From contig DASURA010000070.1 in the NCBI GenBank assembly GCA_036280295.1, forward strand, positions 1-64,000: a stretch of 64,000 nt of DNA, written 5' to 3'. Below the pieces are notes generated by a model. The model had not been told where the DNA came from and searched no databases. It saw only the letters and a list, made by a program, of their open reading frames with translations. Shown here in pieces: positions 31,442 to 40,122 of the stretch. Numbering within the stretch: position 1 is the first letter of the stretch; each line of letters begins with the position of its first letter. This DNA comes from AWTP1-13 sp036280295. GTDB taxonomy: Bacteria > Pseudomonadota > Alphaproteobacteria > Rhizobiales > Hyphomicrobiaceae. Made by a program: the position numbers and the translations under genes.

Positions 31442-33805
31442 TTGCGCGCCCTCGACCGCAAGCTCCTGCGTGACCTGGCTCGCATGTGGATGCAGGTCCT
31501 CGCGATCGCTCTCCTGCTCGCGTGCGGTGTATCCGTCGCCGTGATGGCGTTCTCGACGCAGGAGGCGCTGGTCGTCGCGCAGGCCCGCTACTACGAACGC
31601 ACGCGTTTCGCCGACGTGTTCGCGACCGCCAAGCGCGCACCGCTGTCGATCGCAGCCGACCTCGCCCGCATTGACGGCGTCGTGGCCGTCGATGCGCGCT
31701 CCATGAAGTCGGGGTTGATGCAAATTCCCGGCCTCATGCGACCGGCCGTCGCGACTCTCATCGGGCTACCAGTCGAGGAGCGAAGCTCGCTCAACCGGAT
31801 CGTGCTCACGCAGGGACGCTATCCTGATCCAACCCGCACCGATGAGGCCGTCGCACTCAAGACCTTTCTCGACGCGGCACGCGTGTCCCTCGGCGAGCAG
31901 CTGGCGATGGTCATCGATGGCCGCCAGATGAGCTTCACCATTGTCGGCTCCGCCCTTTCGCCCGAATACGTCTACGTGCCGGGGCCGGCGTCCATGATGC
32001 CCGACGACGCCCATCGCGGCGTATTCTGGGCGCCCCGTTTCGTGGTCGAGAAGGCGACTGGCCTCGGCGGCGCGTTCAGCACGGTCTCATTGAAGCTGGC
32101 GGCCGGTGCCAGTGAAGCGGCGGTCGTGGCTGCCGTCGACCGCGCGCTCGCGCCTTACGGCGGCATGCCCGCCGTAGGGCGTGCCGACCAGACCTCGCAC
32201 AAGTTCCAGCAGGAGCGCATCGACCGGCTGGGCATCATCGCCTGGGTCATCCCGCCCATCTTTCTGCTGATCGCGGCCGGGCTCGTGCAGATGGTGCTGA
32301 GCCGGCTCGTCGAGACCGAGCGGGAGCACGTCGGCCTTCTCAAGGCGTTCGGCTACGGCGACTTAGAGGCGTCGTCCATCTACCTGAAGCTGTCCCTCTT
32401 GATCGGTCTCGTCGGCGCCGCTGCCGGTGGCGGCGTGGGCGCCTGGATGAGCGGGGTCGTGACCAATGAGCTGGTCCAATACATGCGCTTTCCTCACCTC
32501 GAGGTGCAGTTCTCGTGGACGGCCTTCCTGATCGCAGCGGCGATCTCGGTCGGCGCCGCCGCGGCCGGCTCGCTCGCGGCGGTGCGGCGGGCGACGCGCT
32601 TGAGCCCGGCGGTTGCAATGCGCCCATTGACGCCGACCGCCTACCGCAGGGGCCTCCTCGAGAGGTTGCCCGGCTGGCGCCTCCTCGATCAGCCCACGCG
32701 CCTGATCCTGCGGAACCTGCAACGGTTCGCTGGCCGCGCGGCCCTGACGCTCGCCGGCCTCGCCGTCGGCCTTTCGCTGCTGATCGGCTCGCAGTTCATG
32801 TTCGGCAGCCTCGATGAGATCCTCGATCAGGCTTATTTCCGCTCCCGCCATTGGACCGATTTCGTCGGCTTCGGCGAGAACCGCGACATTCACTCCGTAA
32901 CCGAGGTCGCACGGCTGCCGGGCGTGCTGACGGCGGAGCCGGTCCGCTTCGCACCGGTACACGTGCACGCGCACGGGCACGAGCAGAAGGCCTTCATCAC
33001 CGGCATCGATCCCGATGCCCGCCTGTCGCTCGCCCTCACCCCGGCGCGCCGCAGCGTGCCTCTGAAAGGCGGCGGCGTCATCCTCTCGAGCTCCTTGGCG
33101 TACCGCTTGGGCGTGCGGCCTGGGGACGCCATCGAACTGGAGATCACCGAGGGACGCCGGCCGATCGTCGTTCTGCCGGTTACGGACGTAGCGCTGGACT
33201 ACGCCGGACTGTCGCTCTTCATGGATCGCAGTGTGCTTAATCGCGTGATGGGCGATGGCGACGTCACCTCTTCCGCGGTTCTGCAGCTGGCTGCCGACCG
33301 CCGTTGGGACTTCTATCGCGCGATCGAGCGTGCGCCCCAGATCGTGAGCACCGCCTCCCGCGCCGACACGGTCGCCAGCTACCGGATCACCGCAATGCAG
33401 GTTATGACCGTGGAGATGACATTCTTCGCGGGCTTTGCCGCGGCCATCGCCTTCGGCGTCGCCTTCAACGTCGGCCGAATCGCGCTTTCGGAGCGGGGCC
33501 GCGACCTCGCCACGCTCAGGGTGATGGGCTTCGGACCGCTCGAGTGCGCCTACGTGCTGATCGGCGAATTGCTGATCCTGGCTCTGCTTGCGGCACCGCT
33601 GGGCGTGCTGGGCGGCATAGGTCTGGCCAAGGCATTGGTGGCCGGGTTCGCGCAGCAGGACATGCAGCTGCCGATGATCATTGCTCCGCGCAGCTATGGC
33701 GTGGCGATCTCCACCTATCTCGCCGCCGTAGGCGCAGCGGCAGCGCTGGTCGGCGCGCGCATCTGGTCGTTGGACCTCGTGGCCATCCTCAAGACGCGAG
33801 AGTGA
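31442..33805 (+). CDS. FtsX-like ABC permease, double-length
   Basis: 787 aa starting at a TTG codon (RALDRKLLRDLARMWMQ). One N-terminal helix (LAIALLLACGVSVAVMAF) and a large periplasmic part are followed by three helices around 275-400, then a second copy of the module with a helix near 435-455 and a final three-helix block (TFFAGFAAAIAFGVAFNVGR, LLILALLAAPLGVLGGIG, AVGAAAALVGARIWSL). This is the ten-helix arrangement of duplicated FtsX permeases. RRATRLSPAVAMRPL between the halves matches the usual LRxxP-type ending. It forms an operon with the ATPase 4 bp upstream and the fusion protein 2 bp downstream. Confidence 0.9.
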   Translation: MRALDRKLLRDLARMWMQVLAIALLLACGVSVAVMAFSTQEALVVAQARYYERTRFADVFATAKRAPLSIAADLARIDGVVAVDARSMKSGLMQIPGLMRPAVATLIGLPVEERSSLNRIVLTQGRYPDPTRTDEAVALKTFLDAARVSLGEQLAMVIDGRQMSFTIVGSALSPEYVYVPGPASMMPDDAHRGVFWAPRFVVEKATGLGGAFSTVSLKLAAGASEAAVVAAVDRALAPYGGMPAVGRADQTSHKFQQERIDRLGIIAWVIPPIFLLIAAGLVQMVLSRLVETEREHVGLLKAFGYGDLEASSIYLKLSLLIGLVGAAAGGGVGAWMSGVVTNELVQYMRFPHLEVQFSWTAFLIAAAISVGAAAAGSLAAVRRATRLSPAVAMRPLTPTAYRRGLLERLPGWRLLDQPTRLILRNLQRFAGRAALTLAGLAVGLSLLIGSQFMFGSLDEILDQAYFRSRHWTDFVGFGENRDIHSVTEVARLPGVLTAEPVRFAPVHVHAHGHEQKAFITGIDPDARLSLALTPARRSVPLKGGGVILSSSLAYRLGVRPGDAIELEITEGRRPIVVLPVTDVALDYAGLSLFMDRSVLNRVMGDGDVTSSAVLQLAADRRWDFYRAIERAPQIVSTASRADTVASYRITAMQVMTVEMTFFAGFAAAIAFGVAFNVGRIALSERGRDLATLRVMGFGPLECAYVLIGELLILALLAAPLGVLGGIGLAKALVAGFAQQDMQLPMIIAPRSYGVAISTYLAAVGAAAALVGARIWSLDLVAILKTRE

Positions 33806-33807
33806 CA

Positions 33808-35028
33808 ATGATGCATCAGATCTCAGTGATCCGTAAGATCAGTGCCCGCTGGATCGTCGTGGCTGCACTCGGGCTCGCGGTTGCGGTGCTGCTCGCCGTG
33901 CTGTTCTGGCCGCGCGCCATGCTGGTCGACATGGCAACGGTGCGTTTGGGGCCGATTGCGGAGACCGTCTCCGATCAAGGTGTGGCACGGGTGCGGCAGG
34001 CTTATGTCGTATCGGCCCTGATTGCCGGACACCTGGAGCGGCTGCCTCTGGAGGTCGGCGACCGGGTGGTCGGGGCAAAGACGGTCGTAGCTCGTATCCG
34101 TCCAGCCGCCGCCGCATTCCTCGATCCGCGCGCACGCGCGCAGGCCGAGTCGTCGGTCGCGGCTGCCAAGGCCGTACTCGCGTCCGCCGAGGCCCAGCGT
34201 GACCAGCTGGAGGCACAGCGGGTGCGCGCTGTGGGTGAGTTCACGCGCACCAGCATTCTGGCCAAGCAGGCCATCGTCGCGCCCCAGGCGTTGGACAACG
34301 CCAAGGCGGCTGCGGACGCTGCGGACAAGGCTGTGCGCGCTGCCGAGGCGCTGATCGAGGCGCGGCGCGCCGACCTCTCCGCCGCAGAGTCACTTCTAAC
34401 CGGGCCGGAGGTGGCGGGTAGCGGCTTCGTTGCAATCACGTCACCGGCGTCGGGCGTGGTCACGCATCTGCTCCAGCAGAGCGAGCGCGACGTCCTGGCA
34501 GGAACGCCGCTGGTCGAGATCGGCGAGACCAGCGGCCTGGAGGCGCAGATTGAGTTCCTGTCGCAGGACGCAGTGAAGATCAAGGCAGGCGACCGCGCCG
34601 AGATCTTCAACTGGGGTGGGCCGCTGCCGATCCCGGCCGAGGTGCGGCTCGTCGAGCCCCAGGGCTTCACCAAGATCTCCGCGCTCGGCGTCGAGGAGCA
34701 GCGCACCCTAGTGATGCTGCAGTTCACGGGCCCGCCGACGGACTGGGAGCGCCTGGGGCCCGGCTATCGCGTGTGGGGGCGCGTCTACCTGCGCGAGGCG
34801 CCCTCGGCCATGATTGCGCCTATCGGCACGCTGGTACGCGACCGTGGGACGTGGGCTGTTTTCCGCGTGGAGGGCGGCAGGGCCGTGCTGCGCTCGGTCA
34901 AGGTCGGCGCCATGACTGACCGGGATGCCGAGATCCTGAGCGGGCTCTCCATCGGCGACCGTCTGGTGGAATTCCCGTCCGACCAGGTTGGCAGTGGCGT
35001 CAGGGTTGCGCCACGTACATCCAACTGA
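33808..35028 (+). CDS. HlyD/MacA-type periplasmic membrane-fusion protein
   Basis: 406 aa from ATG 33808. One N-terminal membrane anchor (WIVVAALGLAVAVLLAVLFW), then a barrel strand, a long Ala-rich coiled coil (about residues 100-200: AESSVAAAKAVLASAEAQRD and the matching return helix AKAAADAADKAVRAAEALIE), the lipoyl half FVAITSPASGVVTHLLQQSE and a C-terminal beta part. It links an ABC permease to an outer-membrane channel. The start is 2 bp after the permease stop. No TolC gene is in the operon. Confidence 0.9.
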   Translation: MMHQISVIRKISARWIVVAALGLAVAVLLAVLFWPRAMLVDMATVRLGPIAETVSDQGVARVRQAYVVSALIAGHLERLPLEVGDRVVGAKTVVARIRPAAAAFLDPRARAQAESSVAAAKAVLASAEAQRDQLEAQRVRAVGEFTRTSILAKQAIVAPQALDNAKAAADAADKAVRAAEALIEARRADLSAAESLLTGPEVAGSGFVAITSPASGVVTHLLQQSERDVLAGTPLVEIGETSGLEAQIEFLSQDAVKIKAGDRAEIFNWGGPLPIPAEVRLVEPQGFTKISALGVEEQRTLVMLQFTGPPTDWERLGPGYRVWGRVYLREAPSAMIAPIGTLVRDRGTWAVFRVEGGRAVLRSVKVGAMTDRDAEILSGLSIGDRLVEFPSDQVGSGVRVAPRTSN

Positions 35029-35059
35029 GCCCAGCTCAGACTTTGAGGCCGCTGGGCGT

Positions 35060-35497
35060 GATCCCGGCGGTTGCCATGCACTCGTATGAGGAGTTGGTGC
35101 GCGTCGAGCGGCCGGAGGGAGGGCCGCTTACCGTCTACACGGACCCAAGGCCGCGCTCAAGGTCGTCATGGCGATGAGCTTTGCCCGCTGGCAGCGGCTC
35201 AACAAGGAGCCCGAGCGCTACGCTGAGGAGAAGAGGAATATTGCCGAAGCCGTGATCGGCCTGCTCGACAAGCGCTTTCCCAAGCTGCGCGACGACATTG
35301 AGATCGTGGACGTGGCGACGCCGATGGCGACCCCGCGCCTCACGGGCAACGGCCACGGCTATCGCTCCCCCATCGCGGCCTTGGCCCTCGCGCTGTTCAC
35401 GGGCCGGCGCTTGAGCCAGATGCTGCCCAGCATGATCGGCCCAGACCGACCCCAGGTGTCGAACGCTGCTAGCCTTCTCGGCTGGGGTGCATGTTGA
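35060..35497 (+). pseudogene. CrtI-like FAD oxidoreductase, internal and C-terminal fragment
   Basis: First piece: HSYEELVRVERPEGGPLTVY, which in such proteins follows the FAD domain. After an internal deletion a shifted frame gives SFARWQRLNKEPERYAEEKR, AEAVIGLLDKRFPKLRDDIE and VVDVATPMATPRLTGNGHGY, the substrate-domain part. It ends with a shifted tail by 35497. It fits the same family as the N-terminal fragment at 20147-20395 and begins roughly where that one stops. Confidence 0.55.
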
Positions 35498-35541
35498 GGC
35501 ACATAGACATCCGACAGACCAAGGTGCTGCACATTGCGGCT

Positions 35542-35823
35542 TCAATCGGCGTCCGGCCACTGTTGCCAGGGGAACGGCTTGTCGTCGCTGGCACACGTGA
35601 CGAACCGAGCGGTCTCGGCAAGCCAGCTTGAGAAGGATTGCCCGAACCTGGCCAGAAATCGATTGGGTGCGCCGGTGAAAAGCAGCCAAAGGAACTGCAC
35701 GATAGCGACGACATTCAAGACGACGTGCGAGATGCCGAAAGCTATGGCGAACAAGAGCATGAACAAGCCGCGCTTCCAGGCATCCCGAGGATGCATCGTC
35801 TCGCCGGGCCTCTCGATACTCAT
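35542..35823 (-). CDS. DUF4389 membrane protein
   Basis: 93 aa with two close membrane helices (GLFMLLFAIAFGISHVVLNV and VVAIVQFLWLLFTG) then RFLARFGQSFSSWLAETARF and a short polar C-terminus ending FPWQQWPDAD, the DUF4389 pattern. GGAGG is placed 5 nt before the ATG at 35823; an ATG at 35826 is directly next to it. Function unknown. It is convergent with the FAD remnant, and no box lies directly upstream. Confidence 0.75.
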   Translation of the reverse strand: MSIERPGETMHPRDAWKRGLFMLLFAIAFGISHVVLNVVAIVQFLWLLFTGAPNRFLARFGQSFSSWLAETARFVTCASDDKPFPWQQWPDAD

Positions 35824-36066
35824 CATCTCCTCCTCTGGACGATATTTGCAGCGTAGCAGGAGCTTTTCTGGGCCGTCGCTATAAGTTCCAGTCGGGGTAG
35901 TATCCGTGCAGGGACCGTTGCCCCCGGTCGGCGTTCCGACCAACCCCGTCCGACATACCTGGGTGAGGGCAAGACAATGCCGGTCGGGGTCGCGCTCTTT
36001 CTGCTTGATCCGCCGCAGGCGTATCTAATCGTAATTCCTTTGTCTGACGGTCAGCCTTGCAAGGCT

Positions 36067-36080
36067 TTGATCTTCATCAA
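36067..36080. promoter_or_regulatory. FixK/FNR-type box TTGATCTTCATCAA
   Basis: 142 bp upstream of the Spy-like gene at 36223; the distal site of a tandem pair. Confidence 0.72.
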
Positions 36081-36118
36081 TCGCTAAGGACGGGTCCCTG
36101 GATGAAGGCCTGAGCTCT

Positions 36119-36132
36119 TTGATCCGCGTCAA
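36119..36132. promoter_or_regulatory. FixK/FNR-type box TTGATCCGCGTCAA
   Basis: 90 bp upstream of the Spy-like gene at 36223. It has the same 14 bases as the box at 21497. Confidence 0.75.
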
Positions 36133-36222
36133 ACTCGGCGACCGTACTTGGTGATGAGCTATGCGACCGAGCCTCGTCAACATGAGCGCCGAATGAGGCA
36201 AGTTTTCTTGGAGGACTGAACG

Positions 36223-36756
36223 ATGCTACTCAAGAGCCTTACCGGTCCGGTCGTCGCCGGTGCGCTAGCGCTGCTCATCGCAGGGCCCGCTCTCTCTCAG
36301 GGGGGACCTGGCTACATGATGGGGGCACGCGGAGGGGGCATGTGGTGGGGCGGCGGTCCTTGGAATCGCGGACCGGACGGAATGCTCGATCGTATCGAGG
36401 GCCGGCTGGCCTTCATCAAGACGGAGCTCAGGATCACAGACGCGCAAGCCTCCGCCTGGAACCAGCTCGCTGACACCATTCGAGCCGCCGCCAAAAATCA
36501 CAACGAGCGCATGAAGGCCGCCTTCAGCCGGGAGGAGAAGGCGAAGTCGTTGCCGGAGCGCCTTGAGGCGCAAGAGCAACTTGTTAGCGCGCGGCTGGAT
36601 GAGATCAAGCAGATCAAGGGAAGTCTCACGAATCTCTACGCGGTGCTGTCGGACGCACAAAAGAAGGAAGCCGACGACATCGTCCTGCCCATGGCCGGAA
36701 TGGGTGGCCCCGTGGGTGGCCAGATGGGGCCGTTTCATTGGTGGTCGCGACAATAG
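36223..36756 (+). CDS. Spy/CpxP-family periplasmic protein
   Basis: 177 aa. Signal peptide (VVAGALALLIAGPALSQ, cleavage about residue 25), a Gly/Met/Trp-rich stretch (YMMGARGGGMWWGGGPWN), then LTxxQ-family helices: RLAFIKTELRITDAQASAWN and LYAVLSDAQKKEADDI. Spy-like chaperones protect envelope proteins; the Met/Gly/Trp-rich head could bind metal such as copper (inference). GGAGG lies before the ATG. Two FixK-type boxes lie upstream. A mini-cytochrome gene follows on the same strand with its own box. Confidence 0.82.
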   Translation: MLLKSLTGPVVAGALALLIAGPALSQGGPGYMMGARGGGMWWGGGPWNRGPDGMLDRIEGRLAFIKTELRITDAQASAWNQLADTIRAAAKNHNERMKAAFSREEKAKSLPERLEAQEQLVSARLDEIKQIKGSLTNLYAVLSDAQKKEADDIVLPMAGMGGPVGGQMGPFHWWSRQ

Positions 36757-36877
36757 CTGGCGTGCACTTACGCAGAACGATCGGCGGCGCGCGTGCGGGC
36801 GCGCCTCCGCGGCGAGCAGATAAACGAGGCCAGTCTCGGGTGTGGTCAGTGCCAACTTCCGCGGCGGTAGCGAAGCA

Positions 36878-36891
36878 TTGATGCGCATCAA
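36878..36891. promoter_or_regulatory. FixK/FNR-type box TTGATGCGCATCAA (perfect palindrome)
   Basis: Perfectly symmetrical, 57 bp upstream of the cytochrome c gene at 36949. Confidence 0.8.
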
Positions 36892-36948
36892 ATCCATGCG
36901 TCCAAAGTTGTCTATCTTCTGATCTGCCTTTGCTCCTGTGAGGTTGAA

Positions 36949-37278
36949 ATGCAAACCGCGAAACTGCTGGGGGTCTTCGCGCTCATGGTTGGGCCTCTGG
37001 CCGGCTCTACGGCCGCCGCGCAAGAGCTGGGCGACGCACGCAAGGGGCTCGATTTCGCGAAGAGGGTTTGCGCCGAGTGTCACGGCGTGGCCCCGGGGCA
37101 AGTGGTGCCGGCAGCGGCGCCGACTTTCAGGGCCATCGCCAATACGCCCGGAATGACGGCCTTGGCGTTGACCGTGTTTCTCCGCACCCCACATCGCAAC
37201 ATGCCCAACCTGGTCATAGCAGACAGCGATCGGGAAAACGTCGTCGCCTACATACTGAGCCTGCGGGATAAACGTTGA
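36949..37278 (+). CDS. small class I c-type cytochrome
   Basis: 109 aa. Signal peptide ending STAAAQE (about 25), heme site CAECH near residues 42-46 (FAKRVCAECHGV), candidate sixth ligand Met in TPHRNMPNLV, and the C-terminal helix ENVVAYILSLRDKR typical of mono-heme cytochromes c. It is soluble, periplasmic and probably a small electron shuttle. TGAGGTTGAA before the ATG gives a fair ribosome site. The box 57 bp upstream suggests expression at low oxygen. Confidence 0.87.
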   Translation: MQTAKLLGVFALMVGPLAGSTAAAQELGDARKGLDFAKRVCAECHGVAPGQVVPAAAPTFRAIANTPGMTALALTVFLRTPHRNMPNLVIADSDRENVVAYILSLRDKR

Positions 37279-37489
37279 GTTTGGGTGGCTCACGAACCAA
37301 CCCCTCGGTCGGCAGCTGCGGCTTGCGTCTTGATCCGCGCCAGATCGCAGCAACGTTGTCGAGCGCGATCAGTCGACACTTTCACTGAATCGGCATTCGC
37401 GTCGACCGGCGATCGACAGAGCAGGGATGCGATCGCGAACGCAGCCAAGGCAGCCGCATAGATGAGGCCGAGCCAGCTGTTTGCCGTCG

Positions 37490-38197
37490 CTACACGGCGA
37501 TGACCAGCTGCTGGTATAGGCCGCCGTAGAAGGTCTTCCGCCTCACGGCGACGTCGGCTAAGCATTTGTCGATATTGTCGTCGTCCCACAGGTCGAGAGC
37601 ATAGGGTTCCAGGGTACGTAGCACCGGCGGCAATACATAACGCAGTGGGTGCATCTTTAGAGGCTGATGATAATCGACGACGACAAGCTTGCCGCCGGGC
37701 CTAACCACCCGAATCGCCTCGGCTACCGTCTGCTTGCGCACCGCTGCTGGCTGCTCATGCAGGAGAAAGAACAGGATGGCCTGGTCATAGCTGCCGTCTG
37801 CGAAACCGAGCGCCGTCGAGTCCCGTTCAAGCAATCGGACTCGGGCCGATACGGGCAGCTTGCGCCGCAGGTTCTGCAGTTGGATCGGAAGCACGTCGAC
37901 AACGTCCAATGACCCGGCTGGCGCGATCCTTTCCGCGAGCCGCAGCGAGAAATCGCCATAAACGCAAGCTATCTGCAGGGTACGCCCCTGAATGACGGGT
38001 CCAAGCTCATCCAGTGCAGCATCGCGCAACAGCGCGAAATTCCCCCACAGGATCAGATTGACAAGCCATTGCCGTTCAAATACGCGCACGGCGCCTGGGT
38101 GGACGTAAGCCCACCAATAGGTCTCCGTCAGATAGTACGGGATGCTTCGCGGCTGCGATCCGAGCTGCGCATCGTTCGCCGTCGCTTCGTACTGCAT
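37490..38197 (-). CDS. rquA: rhodoquinone biosynthesis methyltransferase-like protein RquA
   Basis: 235 aa. Pattern of RquA: PYYLTETYWWAYVHPGAVRV, FERQWLVNLILWGNFALLRD, LQIACVYGDFS in place of the normal glycine-rich SAM loop, VVDVLPIQLQNLRRKLP, FFLLHEQPAAVRKQTVAEAI and VVDYHQPLKMHPLRYVLPPV. RquA converts ubiquinone to rhodoquinone, a low-potential quinone used for fumarate reduction without oxygen. The CVYGD loop with an acidic residue is a known RquA peculiarity and helps separate it from UbiE/UbiG. The ATG at 38197 is preferred to upstream in-frame starts. No box was seen in the 200 bp upstream. Confidence 0.85.
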   Translation of the reverse strand: MQYEATANDAQLGSQPRSIPYYLTETYWWAYVHPGAVRVFERQWLVNLILWGNFALLRDAALDELGPVIQGRTLQIACVYGDFSLRLAERIAPAGSLDVVDVLPIQLQNLRRKLPVSARVRLLERDSTALGFADGSYDQAILFFLLHEQPAAVRKQTVAEAIRVVRPGGKLVVVDYHQPLKMHPLRYVLPPVLRTLEPYALDLWDDDNIDKCLADVAVRRKTFYGGLYQQLVIAV

Positions 38198-38387
38198 TTC
38201 GCTCTCCAACAGAGCCGCATGGCGGAGTGGCGACTTACACTTGCGGCCACCCATCGTTCGCGCGGTGGCCGGCTCCCTGTCGGTTCGGAGCAGTCGACGC
38301 AGGCTCGGAACCGCAGAGCCGTCAACTGAGCACGACCAAAAGCGCAGTGCATGCGAGGAGTGCCTCCGGCATGTGCCGAGAGACCAT

Positions 38388-38870
38388 TCAGGCGACCAGC
38401 GGATGCAAAGCATCTCCGTCACGGAAGAGCGGGACCTTCGATGCCAGTGCATCCAGGCCCCAGACGTAACCGGCCTGCTTGTAGATCAAGTAGCCAAGGA
38501 GGCTGGCATACACGATGTGGTAGTCGACGATGAAATTGTTGGCGTTCTCGATGTATGGAAAGTCCATGTGCGCCATCCAGTAGAGCAGCATGAGCAAGAT
38601 GCCGAAGATGGAGCTGACACGCACCATCAGACCCGCCAGAAGGGACAGGCCGATAAGGAGATGCCCATAGCCTACAAGAAAGGTGATGAGAGGTGCGACG
38701 CTGGGCGTCGTAAAGATCGCGAATAGATCGTGGAAGGTTTTTGTGTTGCGGAGGAATCCCGCCACGCTCCAGCCGGGCACAAACACTTGGTGTGAGGCCG
38801 CGTACAAGAAAGTCCACGCCATAAGCATACGGAACAAGAAGATGAAGCGCCTTTCCGCTGTCGATTGCAT
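38388..38870 (-). CDS. DoxX-family membrane protein
   Basis: 160 aa with four membrane helices (FLFRMLMAWTFLYAASHQVF, LITFLVGYGHLLIGLSLLAG, VSSIFGILLMLLYWMAHMDF and FIVDYHIVYASLLGYLIYKQ). The layout is that of DoxX/thiosulfate:quinone oxidoreductase small subunit proteins, which sit in the quinone pool. HIVYASLLGYLIYKQAGYVW is characteristic. The box at 38943 is 72 bp upstream. No DoxD-type partner or sulfur gene is close, so sulfur oxidation is not implied. Confidence 0.82.
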   Translation of the reverse strand: MQSTAERRFIFLFRMLMAWTFLYAASHQVFVPGWSVAGFLRNTKTFHDLFAIFTTPSVAPLITFLVGYGHLLIGLSLLAGLMVRVSSIFGILLMLLYWMAHMDFPYIENANNFIVDYHIVYASLLGYLIYKQAGYVWGLDALASKVPLFRDGDALHPLVA

Positions 38871-38942
38871 AATCGTTCCTCCCCTTCGGTCGACTCGTCA
38901 TGGCCGAGGCGATCAATATCGGGGATCGCGACCTTGGAAGCG

Positions 38943-38956
38943 TTGACACGGATCAA
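38943..38956. promoter_or_regulatory. FixK/FNR-type box TTGACACGGATCAA
   Basis: 72 bp upstream of the DoxX gene start at 38870. The plus-strand VIT-family gene starts 202 bp away on the other side. Confidence 0.75.
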
Positions 38957-39158
38957 TCGTTCTCCTCGATCGCGTCTGCCATGGGAGATAGACGAGCGGC
39001 CAAATGTTATCGGAACAGGACATTGGCGAAGATGGGAGCAATCGGCGCCCACGGACGAAACGATAGATGCTGAGGCGGCTGCGCCGAGGTCCGCACACCA
39101 GTGTCGGGCAGCGATGCGGAGCGATCTAATTCATCTGTCGGCAGGATTCCGGTACCCC

Positions 39159-39854
39159 ATGCGCGCACTGCATCGTGAGACGCATCTCATCGAGCGGATC
39201 GGATGGCTGCGCGCCGCCGTGCTCGGTGCCAACGACGGCCTGATGTCGACCGCGAGCCTGATCGTGGGCGTGGCCGCCGCCTCGCCATCGCGTGGCCAGG
39301 TGCTGGTCGCCGGTGTTGCCGGGTTGGTCGCTGGCGCCATGTCGATGGCGGCCGGCGAGTACGTCTCTGTCAGCTCGCAGGCCGACACGGAGGAGGCCGA
39401 CCTCGCGCGGGAGCGCCGAGAGCTCGCGGAGCAACCCGAAGCAGAGCTCGAAGAGCTGACGCAGACCTACATCAGCCGCGGCGTCGAGGCGGACCTTGCG
39501 CGCCAGGTCGCACGGTAGATGATGGCCTCGGATGCGTTCGCCGCCCACGCCCGCGACGAGCTGGGGCTTGCCCCTCACGTAATCGCGCGGCCTGTGCAGG
39601 CCGCGTTGACCTCGGCGGCGACATTCGCCATCGGTGCCGCCTTTCCGCTGCTGATCGCTGTGATGGCACCTGCCCGCGGGCTGACATGGACCGTGTTGAT
39701 CGCCTGCCTGGCCGGGCTGGCCACGCTTGGGGCCGTCGGCGCGCGTGTTGGCGGGTCCAGCATCATGAAAGGCGCAGCGCGCGTCACCTTTTGGGGAGCG
39801 GTCGCCATGGCTGCGACTGCATCCATCGGGGCGCTCATAGGACGGGCTATCTGA
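39159..39854 (+). pseudogene. VIT1/CCC1-family iron/manganese transporter with an in-frame amber stop
   Basis: The ATG at 39159 opens RETHLIERIGWLRAAVLGAN, then DGLMSTASLIVGVAAASPSR and AGAMSMAAGEYVSVSSQADT, the conserved first half of VIT-family transporters with the cytoplasmic metal-binding helices (DLARERRELAEQPEAELEEL). At 39516-39518 a TAG stands where relatives have a Gln-like codon (LARQVAR, stop, MMASDAFAAHARDELGL). The same frame then runs on through three more helices to 39854. A single CAG-to-TAG change explains it. Without readthrough no transporter can form. Confidence 0.75.
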
Positions 39855-40122
39855 GCACTTCGCCAACGCCCGCAGAGAGTTTGGGTGCAGGCAAAGGTGG
39901 TGCGCAAAGCGCAAATGAACGGGCGTGATCTTCGTTCGGCACTCCGTAACACGGATGCCGGATGAGATCAGATTTCCTGTTTCGGACCAAGCGGATGACC
40001 TCCTAACTCAAGTGCGCCGCGAGCTCGCAGTGGGAATATGACCGTCCCATAGCGGCTTGCGGCGTTCTGTGCGGCGAAGGCGTCAAATCTGGTTCTTGGT
40101 ACGCATCAAGCCGGGGATGAGC
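39855..40122. other. gap without a supported gene
   Basis: 270 bp between two convergent units. No motif or strong hairpin was seen. Confidence 0.35.

Larger units (their letters stand above)
35824..36222. other. intergenic control region with two FixK-type boxes
   Basis: 400 bp between divergent genes. The boxes at 36067 and 36119 are 52 bp apart, and both precede the Spy-like gene. No other gene is seen. Confidence 0.5.

Noticed and set aside
33304..35028. A 574-residue version of the first membrane-fusion protein
   Set aside because: The extra 168 residues are an out-of-frame shadow of the permease gene. The anchor helix starts right after the ATG at 33808.
37290..37489. A small membrane protein just downstream of rquA
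   Set aside because: The hydrophobic frame (NSWLGLIYAAALAAFAIASL) has no usable start codon outside the rquA coding region.
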